Origin: an uncultured SAR86 cluster bacterium
GTDB lineage: Bacteria > Pseudomonadota > Gammaproteobacteria > Magnimaribacterales > D2472
Assembly (NCBI GenBank): GCA_902623535.1
Contig: CACNUA010000002.1
Coordinates: 1 to 64,000 of the forward strand
Direction: 5' to 3'
DNA: 64,000 nucleotides
The position numbers and the translations under genes are program-made. This document shows, one piece after another, positions 45,360 through 56,894 of this stretch (the first letter of the stretch is position 1; every line of letters begins with the position of its first letter). The notes under the pieces were generated by a model. The model did not search any database. It saw only the letters and a list, made by a program, of their open reading frames with translations, and had not been told where the DNA came from.

Positions 45360-47939
45360 ATGCTAGAACAATACAAACTTCATTGCGAAGAGAGAGTAGA
45401 GCAAAATGTGCCGCCATTACCTCTGTCTGCTGATCAAACTGCAGAATTAATTGAACTACTTAAAACTGATCAAGAAGAATCTGAATTATTAATGGAGCTT
45501 TTGGTACAGCGTATTCCAGCTGGAGTTGATCAGGCAGCATATGTGAAAGCTGGTTTTTTATCAGATATAACTGAAGGGAAAACAACGAGTCCATATATTA
45601 ATGCCAATTATGCTGTTGAGTTACTCGGAACAATGCTTGGAGGATATAACATTACCCCTCTAGTCGAATGCTTAAAAAAAGAAAATCTTGCAGAAGCTGC
45701 AGTAGCAGCCCTATCAAATACCTTGCTTATTTTCGATGCCTTTAATGAGATTAATGAGCTAGCAAAAAGTAATGATTATGCAAAAAAAGTTTTAGAAAAT
45801 TGGGCCGAAGGCAAATGGTTCACTTCAAAAGATAAACTAAACGATGAGATAAAGTTAACAGTTTTTAAAGTATCTGGAGAAATTAATACTGATGACTTAT
45901 CACCAGCACAAGATGCTTGGTCAAGACCGGATATTCCTCTGCATGCCCAAGCAATGTTCAAAATGCCAAGAGAAGGCTTGGATGATGCTCTTGGAAAAAT
46001 AGAAGAACTTAAAAAGAAAGGTAACCCGCTAGTGTTTGTTGGAGATGTTGTGGGTACGGGCTCATCAAGAAAATCTGCTACCAACTCTCTGCTGTGGCAC
46101 ATTGGTGATGAAATACCATTTATACCTAATAAGCATGAGGGTGGTTTTGTGTTTGGCGGAAAAATTGCGCCTATATTTTTTAATACCCTTGAAGATGCAG
46201 GTTCGTTGCCAATTGAATGCGATGTATCTAGTTTTAATATGGGTGATGAAATTATCCTTAAACCTCATGCTGGAGAAGTTACAAATTTAGAAGGTGAATT
46301 GTTAACTACGTTTGAGTTAAAAACTGATGTCATAATGGATGAAGTAAGAGCTAATGGTCGAATAAATTTAATTATTGGGAGGCAGTTAACTGACAAAGCT
46401 AGAGAAACACTTGGACTTAAGGCAACAGATATTTTTATTAGGCCAAACAACGATAAAAGTGATGCAAAAGGTTATACCTTAGCGCAAAAAATAGTCGGAA
46501 AGGCCTGCGGTGTTGAGGGTGTTCGTCCAGGAGATTATTGTGAACCTAGGATGACAACGGTTGGTTCTCAGGATACCACTGGACCAATGACAAGGGATGA
46601 ATTAAAGGAACTTGCATGCCTTGGTTTCTCTGCTGATTTAGTCATGCAGTCATTCTGTCACACTGCTGCTTATCCTAAACCCGTGGACATAGAAACCCAG
46701 CATTCCCTTCCTGAATTTATAATGAACAGAGGAGGAGTTTCACTTAATCCAGGTGATGGCATCATCCACTCTTGGTTAAACAGAATGCTATTACCGGATA
46801 CTGTCGGAACGGGGGGAGATAGTCATACTCGATTTCCTATAGGTATTAGTTTTCCTGCAGGCTCAGGATTAGTTGCTTTTGCCGCAACGCTTGGAGTAAT
46901 GCCGCTTGATATGCCTGAATCTGTCTTAGTGAAATTTTCAGGAGAAATGCAACCAGGCATCACTCTAAGAGATCTTGTAAATGCAATCCCATATGCTGCA
47001 ATTCAACAAGGATTGCTTACAGTTGAAAAGGAAGGTAAGAAAAATGTTTTTTCAGGAAGATGTTTAGAAGTTGAAGGATTACCGAATCTAAAAGTAGAGC
47101 AAGCTTTTGAAATATCCGATGCGTCTGCAGAAAGGTCTGCATCAGGATGCACAATTAAATTAGGCGAAGATCCAATTATTGAATATTTAAATTCAAATAT
47201 TGTAATGCTGAGATGGATGATAGCGAATGGATATGGCGATCCAAAAACACTTGAAAGACGTGCTCAAGGAATGGAAGAATGGATCAAGAACCCTGCCCTT
47301 CTTGAAGCTGATAAGGATGCAGAATACGCTGCAGTCATTGAGATTGACCTTAATGAGATCAAGGAGCCTCTGCTGGCCTGCCCAAATGATCCTGATGATA
47401 TAAAGCCTCTTTCTGAAGTACAAGATACTAAAATCGATGAGGTCTTTATTGGTTCCTGTATGACAAATATTGGGCACTTTAGGGCTGCGGGACAGTTATT
47501 AAAAAAATACAAAGAGATACCAACTAGGCTATGGGTCGTCCCTCCAACAAAGATGGATGAAAAACAGCTTATTGAAGAGGGTGTTTATGATGTTTTTGGT
47601 GATGCAGGGGCAAGGACTGAAGTACCAGGATGTTCGTTATGCATGGGTAATCAGGCAAGGGTAGCTGCTAATTCTACGGTAATCTCAACTTCAACAAGAA
47701 ATTTTCCTAACAGACTTGGTGATGGTGCTGATGTTTTTCTGGGCTCAGCAGAATTGTCTGCAGTCTCTGCAGTCTTAGGTAAATTACCAAGCCTGAGTGA
47801 GTATCTAGAAATAATGAATGAAATTGACACTATGAGTGGTGAGATCTATCGATATCTAAACTTTAATGAAATAAAGTCCTATGTTGATCAGGCAAATGAT
47901 GCTGAAATACCAGCGATCAATGTAGTTGAAGCTACTTAG
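45360..47939 (+). CDS. acnB: Aconitate hydratase B
   Basis: I start at the ATG at 45360 ([16 protein letters not shown]), with GAGG seven bases upstream, rather than 45342, because E. coli AcnB starts at the same residue. The 859-residue protein has the HEAT-like N-terminal domain, the swivel domain with [17 protein letters not shown] near 225, and the [4Fe-4S] cysteines in [12 protein letters not shown] near 440 and GCSLCMGNQ near 765. It converts citrate to isocitrate in the TCA cycle. Its stop overlaps purF by eight bases. Confidence 0.97.
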   Translation: MLEQYKLHCEERVEQNVPPLPLSADQTAELIELLKTDQEESELLMELLVQRIPAGVDQAAYVKAGFLSDITEGKTTSPYINANYAVELLGTMLGGYNITPLVECLKKENLAEAAVAALSNTLLIFDAFNEINELAKSNDYAKKVLENWAEGKWFTSKDKLNDEIKLTVFKVSGEINTDDLSPAQDAWSRPDIPLHAQAMFKMPREGLDDALGKIEELKKKGNPLVFVGDVVGTGSSRKSATNSLLWHIGDEIPFIPNKHEGGFVFGGKIAPIFFNTLEDAGSLPIECDVSSFNMGDEIILKPHAGEVTNLEGELLTTFELKTDVIMDEVRANGRINLIIGRQLTDKARETLGLKATDIFIRPNNDKSDAKGYTLAQKIVGKACGVEGVRPGDYCEPRMTTVGSQDTTGPMTRDELKELACLGFSADLVMQSFCHTAAYPKPVDIETQHSLPEFIMNRGGVSLNPGDGIIHSWLNRMLLPDTVGTGGDSHTRFPIGISFPAGSGLVAFAATLGVMPLDMPESVLVKFSGEMQPGITLRDLVNAIPYAAIQQGLLTVEKEGKKNVFSGRCLEVEGLPNLKVEQAFEISDASAERSASGCTIKLGEDPIIEYLNSNIVMLRWMIANGYGDPKTLERRAQGMEEWIKNPALLEADKDAEYAAVIEIDLNEIKEPLLACPNDPDDIKPLSEVQDTKIDEVFIGSCMTNIGHFRAAGQLLKKYKEIPTRLWVVPPTKMDEKQLIEEGVYDVFGDAGARTEVPGCSLCMGNQARVAANSTVISTSTRNFPNRLGDGADVFLGSAELSAVSAVLGKLPSLSEYLEIMNEIDTMSGEIYRYLNFNEIKSYVDQANDAEIPAINVVEAT

Positions 47940-49410
47940 CCTCTCTAGTTATCTTTTTACTATCGCTTCTACTCGTTTCCAAGTCTTCTAAGTAAGAAGA
48001 GCTAATTGGTGTTGGATACTCCCCGTTAAAAATTGAAATTTCAAAATCAATGATCTTAGGATTACCCTCTTTGGCCGAGCTTATCAAATCATCTAATTGT
48101 TGATAAAAAATCTTATCGGCTCCGATCTCAACACAAACTTCATCTTCAGTTTTATTATGAGCAACTAACTCCTCAGTAGCAGCCATATCGATTCCATAAA
48201 GATTTTGATATCTGATTGGTGGCGCAGCAGAGGCGAAATAAACTTTTTTTGCACCTGCTAGTTTAGCCATCTCAATAATTTTCTTGCTAGTGGTTCCTCT
48301 TACTATTGAATCATCAACTAACAGAACATTCTTATTTAAAAACTCTAACTCCAAGATATTTAATTTACGTCTAACAGATTTTTTACGTTCTTCTTGATAA
48401 GGCATTATGAATGTCCTGCCTATGTATCTATTTTTAACAAATCCCTCCCGATATGGAATATTTAGTTCGTTTGCCAACTGCAACGCAGCTGTTGTTGAGC
48501 TGTCTGGAATTGGAATCACAACATCTATATCATGGTCTGACATATTGTCCAAAATATTCTTTGCTAAATATTTACCCATTCTCATTCTTGATTGATAAAC
48601 AGAAATTTGATCTAAGGTTGAGTCAGGCCTTGATAAATAAACGTACTCGAAAATGCATGGTTGTGATTTAGCTGATAAAGAGCATTGTTTTGAGGAAATA
48701 ATTCCTTTTTTGTCAATAAAGACCGCCTCTCCTGGCTCGACATCTCTGAGAGTTTTAAAGCCTAAAGATGCAAATAGAGCATTCTCTGATGCAATCACAT
48801 ATTCTTTTCTGTTCTTACCTTCGCGTTCACCGATCACCAATGGTCTAATGCCATTTGGATCTCTAAATGCCAAAATTCCTGCTCCAGTAATCAAGGCAAC
48901 AACTGCATATGCCCCGTCACATCTTATATGGGTTTTTGAAACAGCCTTAAATAAATGTTCAGGTGTTGGATTAATTGCTTTCTGCTTAGCTATCTCATGA
49001 GCCAATATATTTAAAAGAACTTCTGAATCTGAGTCAGTGTTTAAGTGTCTCATTTCAGCAAAAAATAACTCTTTAGCTAATGACTTTGAGTTGGTTAAGT
49101 TGCCATTGTGAGCCAGGCTTATCCCATATGGTGAATTTACATACATTGGTTGAGCAAACTCTTTACCGGCACCACCTGCAGTAGGATATCTAACGTGCCC
49201 TACCCCATAGTTTCCGATGAGTTTTTCCATGTGTCTTTGCTGAAAAACATCCCTAACATAACCCATTGATTTTCTACTGTTTAATCTTCCTTCATCGTCA
49301 CAGACAACCATTCCGGCTGCATCTTGGCCTCTATGCTGAAGCATAAGCAATGATTCGTAGATTTCCGAGGCTACGTTTGATTCAGCTGAAATTCCAACTA
49401 TTCCGCACAT
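47932..49410 (-). CDS. purF: Amidophosphoribosyltransferase
   Basis: A 492-residue PurF. MCGIVGI supplies the N-terminal cysteine nucleophile after Met removal, [12 protein letters not shown] near 70 and AHNGNLTN near 105 the glutaminase site, and [14 protein letters not shown] near 355 the PRPP loop. It makes phosphoribosylamine, first step of purine synthesis. Its start abuts the cvpA stop, the conserved cvpA-purF pair. Last gene of the aroC-to-purF run. Confidence 0.97.
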   Translation of the reverse strand: MCGIVGISAESNVASEIYESLLMLQHRGQDAAGMVVCDDEGRLNSRKSMGYVRDVFQQRHMEKLIGNYGVGHVRYPTAGGAGKEFAQPMYVNSPYGISLAHNGNLTNSKSLAKELFFAEMRHLNTDSDSEVLLNILAHEIAKQKAINPTPEHLFKAVSKTHIRCDGAYAVVALITGAGILAFRDPNGIRPLVIGEREGKNRKEYVIASENALFASLGFKTLRDVEPGEAVFIDKKGIISSKQCSLSAKSQPCIFEYVYLSRPDSTLDQISVYQSRMRMGKYLAKNILDNMSDHDIDVVIPIPDSSTTAALQLANELNIPYREGFVKNRYIGRTFIMPYQEERKKSVRRKLNILELEFLNKNVLLVDDSIVRGTTSKKIIEMAKLAGAKKVYFASAAPPIRYQNLYGIDMAATEELVAHNKTEDEVCVEIGADKIFYQQLDDLISSAKEGNPKIIDFEISIFNGEYPTPISSSYLEDLETSRSDSKKITREAK

Positions 49411-49946
49411 TAGGTATTTCCTAGGATGGATTGCTCATTTGTTAGCATACCCGAATTTGTATCTGCAATCATAGAGCTAATTTTACTAATTAAGATTGGA
49501 TTATATATTTTGATGATTGGGTAAATTTTTGAATTTTCTGCGAGAGTACTTTGTTCAACATAATCATCCGCAACTATAAATAATAGGCTCACAATAATTA
49601 CTCCGCGCAATGATCCAAACATGAATCCTAGAAGCCTATTAAATCCTGACAAACCAGACCATTGCACAAGACCATGAATAAAATTTATAACTAGACCCCC
49701 TATAAATATTAAACTTACAAAAACAATTATGTAGGTTAACGGTTCAAGCATAGAGGCTGAAATTGAAAAGTTAGATAAAAATTTTTGAGCAGAGGGTTGG
49801 GACAGTATGGTCAAGAAAAAAGCCGAAATCCACAAAATCAATGAAAACGCTTCTTTTACAAAGCCTCTAAAAAGAGAGATTATTGCTGAAACAATAATAA
49901 TTGAAAAAATAATCATATCAAGTTGATTCATGCCAGCTATTTCCAT
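49410..49946 (-). CDS. cvpA: CvpA family inner-membrane protein
   Basis: A 178-residue membrane protein with four helices (about 12-30, 34-50, 65-90, 103-125). SLFRGFVKEAFSLILWISAF near 23-42 is the CvpA signature. Colicin V production protein homologues affect envelope homeostasis. The start at 49946 overlaps dedD by ten bases; an ATG at 49931, after the dedD stop, is also possible and would remove five residues. Confidence 0.93.
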   Translation of the reverse strand: MEIAGMNQLDMIIFSIIIVSAIISLFRGFVKEAFSLILWISAFFLTILSQPSAQKFLSNFSISASMLEPLTYIIVFVSLIFIGGLVINFIHGLVQWSGLSGFNRLLGFMFGSLRGVIIVSLLFIVADDYVEQSTLAENSKIYPIIKIYNPILISKISSMIADTNSGMLTNEQSILGNT

Positions 49947-50296
49947 TCTTCTATTACTCCATTTTCAACACCGGCCATTTCGTTATAGAGAGTTTTAGAT
50001 TTAATAATCTTTTCCTTTCCAATAAATGGTCCAACATAAACATAAATCAAATCAGCATTTTGGCTTGAATATGCTAAAACATCTTGAGACCTAAACTTAG
50101 CAATAAGATTTTCTGCTTTTGAAGGGTCCTTAAATATGCCAACTCTGTAGACATAGTTTCTTAGTGGTTCTAAGGGAGCATCATTTTGGTCAACTATCTT
50201 ACTTGTTAATTGAATGCTATTTGGCCCAAAGAAAAAAAATAAAAATAAAATGAGTGTGGCTATTACGAGAAAACCAATTAGCCTATTTAGCAGCAT
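49937..50296 (-). CDS. dedD: DedD-like SPOR-domain protein
   Basis: A 119-residue single-pass membrane protein: a helix at about 5-24 and a C-terminal SPOR domain (YVYRVGIFKDPSKAENLIAK, then DLIYVYVGPFIGKEK). SPOR domains bind denuded glycan at the division septum. E. coli DedD has about 220 residues, so the linker is much reduced here. It directly follows accD with a 14-base overlap; folC, normally between them, is absent. Confidence 0.85.
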   Translation of the reverse strand: MLLNRLIGFLVIATLILFLFFFFGPNSIQLTSKIVDQNDAPLEPLRNYVYRVGIFKDPSKAENLIAKFRSQDVLAYSSQNADLIYVYVGPFIGKEKIIKSKTLYNEMAGVENGVIEEWK

Positions 50297-51149
50297 TATT
50301 GCTTAGTAACTTATCTCGAAGATTTGAAATTGTTGACCTTAACTCACCCCTGTGAACGATCATGTCTATTGCTCCATGATCAAGTAGAAATTCAGCTCGC
50401 TGAAAGTCTTTGGGCAAATCAACTCTAACAGTCTCCTCAATAACCCTTCTTCCAGCAAATCCAACTAATGCACCGGGCTCCGCAATGTTGATGTCCCCTA
50501 ACATTGCTATGCTTGCAGAGACTCCTCCAAAGATTGGATCAATCATCACCGAAAAATAAGGTAGCGACCTCTCTCTAAGTTTTTCCAATGCTGCTGCAGT
50601 TTTTGCCATTTGCATAAGAGAGACCATTGATTCTTGCATGCGCGCGCCCCCACTTGTAGAAAAACATATCAGTGGTAGATTTTTGTCGATTGCAGTCTGA
50701 ACTGCTTTAACAAATTTAGTTCCAACAGTACCACCCATTGAACCACCCATAAATCTGAACTCAAATGCAGCGACTACAACTTCTTTTCCATCAAGCTTCC
50801 CAACTCCAGTAACAAGAGCTTCTTTCTCCCCTGTTGAACTAACAGCCTCTTTAATTCTTTGATCATAGGACTTAGTATCTTTAAAATTGAGGATATTGTT
50901 TGTTTCCTCATCAGAAGAGATTTCATTAAAGGAATCTTGATCTAAAAAAATTGAGATCCTTTTTCTAGCACCTATTCTCAGATGATGGCCGCATTTTGGG
51001 CATACAAATAACGATTTTTCCAGTTCCGGTTGGTACAAAATCGATTCACATGCTGGACAATTATTCCAAAGACCATCAGGAACTTTGCTTTTGGAGGCTG
51101 AAGGTTCTTTTTCACCTATTGAGGGTATGAGCCTTGTTAACCAATTCAT
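50283..51149 (-). CDS. accD: Acetyl-CoA carboxylase carboxyltransferase beta subunit
   Basis: A 288-residue AccD. The zinc ribbon is CPACESILYQPELEKSLFVC with a PKCGHHLR continuation (about 32-56), and the carboxyltransferase core shows STSGGARMQESMVSLMQMAK near 165 and GFAGRRVIEETV near 232. It makes malonyl-CoA for fatty acid synthesis with AccA. Overlaps trpA by four bases. Confidence 0.96.
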   Translation of the reverse strand: MNWLTRLIPSIGEKEPSASKSKVPDGLWNNCPACESILYQPELEKSLFVCPKCGHHLRIGARKRISIFLDQDSFNEISSDEETNNILNFKDTKSYDQRIKEAVSSTGEKEALVTGVGKLDGKEVVVAAFEFRFMGGSMGGTVGTKFVKAVQTAIDKNLPLICFSTSGGARMQESMVSLMQMAKTAAALEKLRERSLPYFSVMIDPIFGGVSASIAMLGDINIAEPGALVGFAGRRVIEETVRVDLPKDFQRAEFLLDHGAIDMIVHRGELRSTISNLRDKLLSNNAAK

Positions 51150-51934
51150 TTATTTATAACCGACTTAATTTCGCTTAAATAATTATATATTCTTTTATAA
51201 TCTGTGGTTTTTTTTGCCTCGAAAATACTTTCAACTAAATATGATCCTATCACCACTCCATCTGCAACTTTAGAGATTGACTCGGCTTGCTCTTTATTTT
51301 TTATACCAAATCCAGCCATAACTGGTAGGTCAGTATTCTTTTGTAGGTCAATTACATTGCTCTTAATCTCTTCAAGGTCAACATTTGAGGAACCGGTGAC
51401 CCCCTTAAGTGTTACGTAGTAAATAAATCCTGAGCTGGCATTACATATCTTCTTAGTTCTTTCTTTGGTCGTTGTTGGTGAAACTAGCGAAATTGAAACT
51501 ACGTTAGCATTTGAAATTCCAAGATCTTTTAGCGAATATTCTCCGGGAGCGTCAACAATTAAAACCCCATCAATCCCAATATCATCGAATCTCGAAAAAG
51601 CTTTTTGATTTTTTAAAAAACTGTTTAGGTAGCCCATCAAAACAATAGGAGTATTTGTGTTCTTTTTTCTAAAATTAGAAATGAGATCAATAATACCTTC
51701 AAATGAAGTTTTATTTGCTAGCGAACGATCATGAGCCGATTGAATTATTGGGCCCTCAGCTATGGGATCAGAAAAAGGTACTCCAACTTCAATAACATCA
51801 ACACCTGCATCAACAAAGCCATGCATTAACGAAAGTGTATCATCCATGTTTGGATCCCCAGCAACTAAATATGCTACTAAAGATTTAATATTATTGTTTT
51901 TATTTTCAACAAGCTGTTTTTCAATCCTATTCAA
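51146..51934 (-). CDS. trpA: Tryptophan synthase alpha subunit
   Basis: A 262-residue TIM barrel. [18 protein letters not shown] near 47-64 includes the catalytic glutamate and aspartate region, and [11 protein letters not shown] and [10 protein letters not shown] follow. It cleaves indole-3-glycerol phosphate and passes indole to TrpB. It overlaps trpB by eight bases. The catalytic D in the loop after VDAPGEY is present. Confidence 0.95.
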   Translation of the reverse strand: MNRIEKQLVENKNNNIKSLVAYLVAGDPNMDDTLSLMHGFVDAGVDVIEVGVPFSDPIAEGPIIQSAHDRSLANKTSFEGIIDLISNFRKKNTNTPIVLMGYLNSFLKNQKAFSRFDDIGIDGVLIVDAPGEYSLKDLGISNANVVSISLVSPTTTKERTKKICNASSGFIYYVTLKGVTGSSNVDLEEIKSNVIDLQKNTDLPVMAGFGIKNKEQAESISKVADGVVIGSYLVESIFEAKKTTDYKRIYNYLSEIKSVINK

Positions 51935-53129
51935 GATCTATGCCCTCAAGCTTGGCAACAGATGCAATGTCTTTATCACCTCTTCCTGATACATTGATAA
52001 CTATATTTTGATCTTCATTAAACTCACTACATATTAAATCAAGTGGAGCAAACGCATGAGCAGTTTCTAATGCGGGGATAATTCCTTCCAGCTCACTCAG
52101 CTGATGAAATGCTTTCATAACTGATTCATCATCAACTGCAATGTATTCAGCTCTGCCGCTATCTTTTAAGAATGAGTGCTCTGGACCAACACCGGGATAA
52201 TCCAATCCAGCACTAATAGAACTAGTTGCCATAATTTGTCCATCTGAATCTTGCATTAGATAACTCTTAGCACCGTGCAGTATTCCTGGCTCACCATCAT
52301 TTAACGGCGCAGCATGCTTTCCTGTATCGATGCCTTGACCTGCCGCTTCTACACCAATCAACCGAACATCTTCATCAATGAACGGATGAAAAATACCAAT
52401 TGCATTTGAGCCTCCTCCAACACAAGCAATTATGGCATCAGGCAAGGATTGAAAAGAAGCTTGAGATTGATGAATTAACTCTCTTCCAACAATTGCATTG
52501 AAATCTCTAACGATCATCGGGTAAGGATGAGGTCCGGTAACGCTCCCGATAATATAGTAAGTATTGTCAACATTGGTTACCCAATCACGAATGGCTTCAT
52601 TTAAAGCATCTTTGAGTGTTGCCGTCCCTGATTCAACGGGATGCACATGTGCTCCTAATAGTTTTATTCTATATACGTTGAGTGATTGTCTTTGGACATC
52701 TTCAGCTCCCATGTAAATATGGCATTCTAGTCCTAACCGAGCTGCAACTGTTGCCGTTGCAACCCCGTGCTGCCCTGCTCCGGTCTCAGCAATGATTCTA
52801 GTTTTACCCATCATTTTGGCAAGCAAGATTTGTCCGATAGTATTATTTATTTTGTGCGCACCAGTGTGATTTAAGTCTTCTCGCTTCAGCCAAATATTTG
52901 GCCCCTTAAAATGCTCTGTTAACCTTTCAGCAAAATAAAGTGGAGATGGCCTGCCAACAAAATCAGCCAAATCCCTATCAATTTTTTTCTGAAATTCTGA
53001 ATCAGATTTTATGTCTTCATAGCATTTTTCAAGCTCATCCAGTGCTTCTATGAGGGTCTCAGGGACGAATTTACCACCATAGCTGCCAAAAAAGCCTTCG
53101 CTATTAGGTTCACTGTACTTGTTTTTCAT
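51927..53129 (-). CDS. trpB: Tryptophan synthase beta subunit
   Basis: I start at the ATG at 53129 ([20 protein letters not shown]), which overlaps trpF by 20 bases; an earlier start at 53210 would add an unrelated basic tail. The 400-residue PLP enzyme has the lysine in [14 protein letters not shown] near 90, [20 protein letters not shown] near 115 and the phosphate loop [10 protein letters not shown] near 235. It joins indole and serine. trpE, trpG, trpD and trpC are not in the window. Confidence 0.96.
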   Translation of the reverse strand: MKNKYSEPNSEGFFGSYGGKFVPETLIEALDELEKCYEDIKSDSEFQKKIDRDLADFVGRPSPLYFAERLTEHFKGPNIWLKREDLNHTGAHKINNTIGQILLAKMMGKTRIIAETGAGQHGVATATVAARLGLECHIYMGAEDVQRQSLNVYRIKLLGAHVHPVESGTATLKDALNEAIRDWVTNVDNTYYIIGSVTGPHPYPMIVRDFNAIVGRELIHQSQASFQSLPDAIIACVGGGSNAIGIFHPFIDEDVRLIGVEAAGQGIDTGKHAAPLNDGEPGILHGAKSYLMQDSDGQIMATSSISAGLDYPGVGPEHSFLKDSGRAEYIAVDDESVMKAFHQLSELEGIIPALETAHAFAPLDLICSEFNEDQNIVINVSGRGDKDIASVAKLEGIDLE

Positions 53130-53739
53130 AATTTCTAAGATTTTGAAAAAATTCTTTAATTTTCTTTTCTGATTTCTTTCCTGGAGATGTTTCAAGGGAT
53201 GAATTAACATCCAGGCACCATAGCCCCAGCTTCAGCGCTAATTCAAAGTTATTATTGCCTACGCCGCCTGCAAGAATAAACTTTTTTTTATCTTTCTCCA
53301 AGCCATTTAGTAGATCCCAATTAAAGCGCTTACCCGTTCCTCCTGAAGCTTGAGGTGAGTATGATTCTAATAAAATAGCATCTGCATTTGGATATAAATT
53401 TATTTTATCTACAAAAGTTTCATCTTTTACATGAATGGCCTTCCAGTAAGGCCTATTAAACTGTACACAAAATTCGTCAGTCTCATTGCCATGAAATTGA
53501 AGCAATGCATTAGGAATAATGTTGATAATTTCATTAATGAATGAAATTTTTTCATTAACAAAAACAATAACTGGCGTGATCTCATCATCAATAAACTCTT
53601 GAGCTTGCTTTAAAAAATTAGCATCTATATATCTTGGGCTATTTTGGTATGTAATAAATCCTAAGTAGTCTGGTTTAAATTTTTGAACACTATCCAAACA
53701 GCTTAAATCATTAATTCCGCATACTTTAATCTTACTCAT
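53110..53739 (-). CDS. trpF: Phosphoribosylanthranilate isomerase
   Basis: A 209-residue TIM-barrel isomerase of tryptophan synthesis. KVCGIND at 5-11 has the catalytic cysteine, [12 protein letters not shown] near 79, [19 protein letters not shown] near 132 supplies the aspartate-equivalent loop, and [11 protein letters not shown] is the phosphate site. It overlaps truA by four bases. The truA-trpF-trpB order is as in Pseudomonas. Confidence 0.95.
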   Translation of the reverse strand: MSKIKVCGINDLSCLDSVQKFKPDYLGFITYQNSPRYIDANFLKQAQEFIDDEITPVIVFVNEKISFINEIINIIPNALLQFHGNETDEFCVQFNRPYWKAIHVKDETFVDKINLYPNADAILLESYSPQASGGTGKRFNWDLLNGLEKDKKKFILAGGVGNNNFELALKLGLWCLDVNSSLETSPGKKSEKKIKEFFQNLRNYEKQVQ

Positions 53740-54521
53740 AACGAATCAAAAAATTTCTTAAAAGAAATATTGGTATTTTGTATGTCCTTATATTTAGCAC
53801 CTAAAAAATATAAACCATTAGCTGGCGCAGTTTTTCCTGCCAAAGCTCTATTTTTAGAACTTATTATGTCGGTTATTGTATATTCTGAATCTGCATTTGT
53901 TGAAATCTCAACTAATGTACCGATCAGTATCCTGATCATGTTATGAAGAAAAGCATTGGCACTAAATTCAATACAAATTAAGTTATCTCTTTCTTCAAAA
54001 CTAGCTTTTAATATGGTTTTCACAGGATCTTTTGCTGAGCATTGAGATGATCTAAAGGCACTAAAGTCATGTGTACCAATAATTCCTTTAAGTTCTTTAC
54101 TTAATAGTTTGAGGTCTATTGGTTTGCTGACATGATAAACGTAGTTTCTAAGAAAAGTAGATCTGATTTCTCCAACCTTAATTAAATAAACATACGATCT
54201 TTCATATGCGGAGAATCTAGCATGAAAATTAGAATCAGCTTCCTCAACATGAGTTACAACAAGATCATCTGGAAGGGAACTATTAAATGCAGCTATCCAA
54301 TTTATATTTCTGCTGGGATCTTCAACTGAAAAATCAAATATTTGACTTAATGCATGTACGCCTTTATCTGTCCTGCCAGCACAATTCACTCTTGAAGATA
54401 GATTAGAAAAGCTCTTTAATGCTTTTTCGAGTTCATCTTGAACAGAGCGAGCATTTTTTTGAAACTGAAACCCTGAAAATAGGGTTCCGTCGTACTGACA
54501 AATGCCTACAAACCTAGTCAA
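53736..54521 (-). CDS. truA: tRNA pseudouridine38-40 synthase
   Basis: A 261-residue TruA. The catalytic aspartate is in NCAGRTDKGVHALSQ near 46-60; YDGTLFSGFQFQ at 10-21 and AFLHNMIRILIGTLVEI near 195 are family marks. It modifies uridines 38-40 in tRNA anticodon arms. Overlaps fimV by four bases. Confidence 0.95.
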   Translation of the reverse strand: MTRFVGICQYDGTLFSGFQFQKNARSVQDELEKALKSFSNLSSRVNCAGRTDKGVHALSQIFDFSVEDPSRNINWIAAFNSSLPDDLVVTHVEEADSNFHARFSAYERSYVYLIKVGEIRSTFLRNYVYHVSKPIDLKLLSKELKGIIGTHDFSAFRSSQCSAKDPVKTILKASFEERDNLICIEFSANAFLHNMIRILIGTLVEISTNADSEYTITDIISSKNRALAGKTAPANGLYFLGAKYKDIQNTNISFKKFFDSL

Positions 54522-55867
54522 AGCTCGAGTTTAGATTGGAGCACTTTTATATCATCAAGGATTCTCTTGCTTGATGATGCCTCCTGCAGTTCATCTAAAA
54601 TTTTATTTGCATCCTCGAAAGCGCCCATTTCAATATATGCTCTTGCTAAATCAAGTTGTTGCATCTCATCGTCATTCTCAATGCTTAGTTCAGTATCAAG
54701 ATTGGAATCTTGAATATCTGTTTCATCATTATCATTCTTGATGGTTTTTTTACCTCTTGAGATCAAGAAGTAGGCTATCGTTACACCAAATGCAAAGCTT
54801 AATAAGCTAATAATTATTAGTGACATGGAGGATCTATCTGTTGAGGAGCTCACCTGTCTATTACTATCTGATGAGGCCTTTAAATTAACAATAGAAGTGT
54901 TTGCATCAACAATTTTTTCAGGCGTAGCCTGAGATGTAGCTTGAGGTATAGGTTCTGTTACTTCATTTAAAACAGGGTCAATATAACTTTCTGTTGCTTC
55001 AGATTCATTCTCAATGATAGGTTCATTTTCTGCATAATTAATAGAATCTTCAGGAGAGGTGAGGATTAGTTTACTATCATTTTTTTGAATATTCGGATCC
55101 ATAAAATTTATAGATTCTTTTGCTGATTCAGAATCTACTGACTCTATTTCATTTGCTGATGGAATGTTTAAGTCTAAATCTGATCGAACCTTATGGATAT
55201 TCCCATCAATGAAGGCATCAGGATTTGACATAAATAAGGCCCACATAATCTGATATATTGATGCATCGTAAGATGAGGCTAAAGATTTTGAAACTGACCA
55301 AATGGTATCAATTTCTTCTGCATAAACTGTGCTTTTGGTTATAGGAGTAAACTCAGTTTGATCATCTAAATCAAGATCCTTCTCCTCAATATCAATGTCT
55401 TCAGCCATGAGAACTGGTTCGTTATTATCTTTTGGTTCAAATATTTCAGGTTCGCCTACAATCTTTTTTGCTGGCAATGTAAAACTTGTTTGCTGTTTAC
55501 GCTGTGAGATTATTCTTCTAGCATCTGAAGGTAAAAAAATAAATATATCCTTCTTAAAGCTTTCCCCAAAGCTCAACCTAAACGAAAAATAATCATTTAG
55601 ATATGAATCTTTTAGAGCAATCGTTAATCTTTGTTTATTTTCAAAATTTTCAAGCAAAGAGAACTTGATACTTGTTAGATCAAGCGGGTTAGATGTCTTG
55701 TATGTAGAAAAAATTAGTTCATTCTCTTCAAAAGTTTTTGAAGCTGAAAAATCTATCTTTATGATTGCCTCGCCATCATTATTGATACTTACATCGGGTG
55801 CTGAAATCTTGACTTGGCCAAAAAGAGGCACTACTAAACACAGTAAAACTAGATGTTGAAACTTCAT
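54518..55867 (-). CDS. fimV: FimV/HubP-family polar landmark-like protein
   Basis: A 449-residue envelope protein. The order is signal peptide (1-18), a beta-rich N-terminal domain (20-135), a LysM-like FimV peptidoglycan-binding segment (188-240, IWSVSKSLASSYDASIYQIM, then NPDAFIDGNIHKVRSD), an acidic spacer, a membrane helix (349-370) and the conserved C-terminal helical motif (405-430, LDLARAYIEMGAFEDANKIL). FimV organises type IV pili and polar structures. It is about half the usual length, the cytoplasmic repeat region being reduced to about 80 residues. asd-fimV-truA is the Pseudomonas order. Confidence 0.9.
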   Translation of the reverse strand: MKFQHLVLLCLVVPLFGQVKISAPDVSINNDGEAIIKIDFSASKTFEENELIFSTYKTSNPLDLTSIKFSLLENFENKQRLTIALKDSYLNDYFSFRLSFGESFKKDIFIFLPSDARRIISQRKQQTSFTLPAKKIVGEPEIFEPKDNNEPVLMAEDIDIEEKDLDLDDQTEFTPITKSTVYAEEIDTIWSVSKSLASSYDASIYQIMWALFMSNPDAFIDGNIHKVRSDLDLNIPSANEIESVDSESAKESINFMDPNIQKNDSKLILTSPEDSINYAENEPIIENESEATESYIDPVLNEVTEPIPQATSQATPEKIVDANTSIVNLKASSDSNRQVSSSTDRSSMSLIIISLLSFAFGVTIAYFLISRGKKTIKNDNDETDIQDSNLDTELSIENDDEMQQLDLARAYIEMGAFEDANKILDELQEASSSKRILDDIKVLQSKLEL

Positions 55868-55868
55868 T

Positions 55869-56894
55869 TTAATTTCTCTTTAAAGAGTTATTATTTAACA
55901 ATCTCTCAGCAATTTGAATTGCATTGAGTGCCGCTCCTTTTCCATAAACATTATCAGCAACAATCCATAAAGATATCAACCCATGATCATGCATATCTTT
56001 ACTTCTTACTCTGCCTACATAAACCTCCTCAGTATCATTTGCATGCTCAAGGGGTGTTGGATACTCTTGTAAATCAGGATTATCTATTACTGTAACCCCA
56101 TTAAAATTATTAAGAGCTTTTAAAACTTCTTCTCTAGTAACAAAATTTTTGGTTTTAATAAATACAGCTTCAGAATGTCCATTAAAAACAGGGACCCTGA
56201 CACATGTTGCATTGACACTTATTTTTGGATCCATAATTTTTTGAGTTTCCCAAACCACTTTCATCTCTTCTTTTGTATAGTAATCATCTAAAAATATGTC
56301 GCACTGAGGGATTGCATTGAAAGCTATTTGTTTTGGATAGACCTTTTGAATTTCGGTAGATTCTTTTGAGAATATTTCCTGACGAAGTTCTTCTACACCT
56401 GCCTTTCCAGTCCCTGAAACCGCTTGATAGGTTGCTAAATCAAAATGGTCTATCTCTGCCAAGTCATGAATTGGCTTTAAGGCCATAAGCAGTTGAGCAG
56501 TTGTACAATTAGGATTAGCTATGAGTGTTGGTTGCTTTAGGTCGTCAATTATTCCTCCGTTTATTTCTGGGACAATGAGCGGGACATCTTCCTGATATCT
56601 AAACTCAGAAGACAAATCGATTACATAATTACCTTGATTTATAGCTTCGTAACAAAATTTTCTTGCTACTGATGAGCCGGCGCTAAAAATTGTTAAATCT
56701 AAACCATTAAACGAATCCTTATTTAAGGGCTCAATAATTTGCTTTTCTGAGCTAAATAATACGGATTCACCAACAGTACTTTTTCCAAATAAAGAAAGTT
56801 TATTAATTGGAAAATCTCTTTTAGCTAATAAATCTAATAGCTTTCGACCAACCATTCCCGTTGCCCCAACAATGCCTAAATTTATTGCTTTCAT
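55869..56894 (-). CDS. asd: Aspartate-semialdehyde dehydrogenase
   Basis: A 341-residue Asd. GATGMVGRKLLDLL (10-23) is the NADP motif, NPNCTTAQLL near 128 has the catalytic cysteine, and GHSEAVFIKT near 240 the active-site histidine. It makes aspartate semialdehyde for lysine, threonine and methionine. It overlaps leuB by four bases. Confidence 0.96.
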   Translation of the reverse strand: MKAINLGIVGATGMVGRKLLDLLAKRDFPINKLSLFGKSTVGESVLFSSEKQIIEPLNKDSFNGLDLTIFSAGSSVARKFCYEAINQGNYVIDLSSEFRYQEDVPLIVPEINGGIIDDLKQPTLIANPNCTTAQLLMALKPIHDLAEIDHFDLATYQAVSGTGKAGVEELRQEIFSKESTEIQKVYPKQIAFNAIPQCDIFLDDYYTKEEMKVVWETQKIMDPKISVNATCVRVPVFNGHSEAVFIKTKNFVTREEVLKALNNFNGVTVIDNPDLQEYPTPLEHANDTEEVYVGRVRSKDMHDHGLISLWIVADNVYGKGAALNAIQIAERLLNNNSLKRN

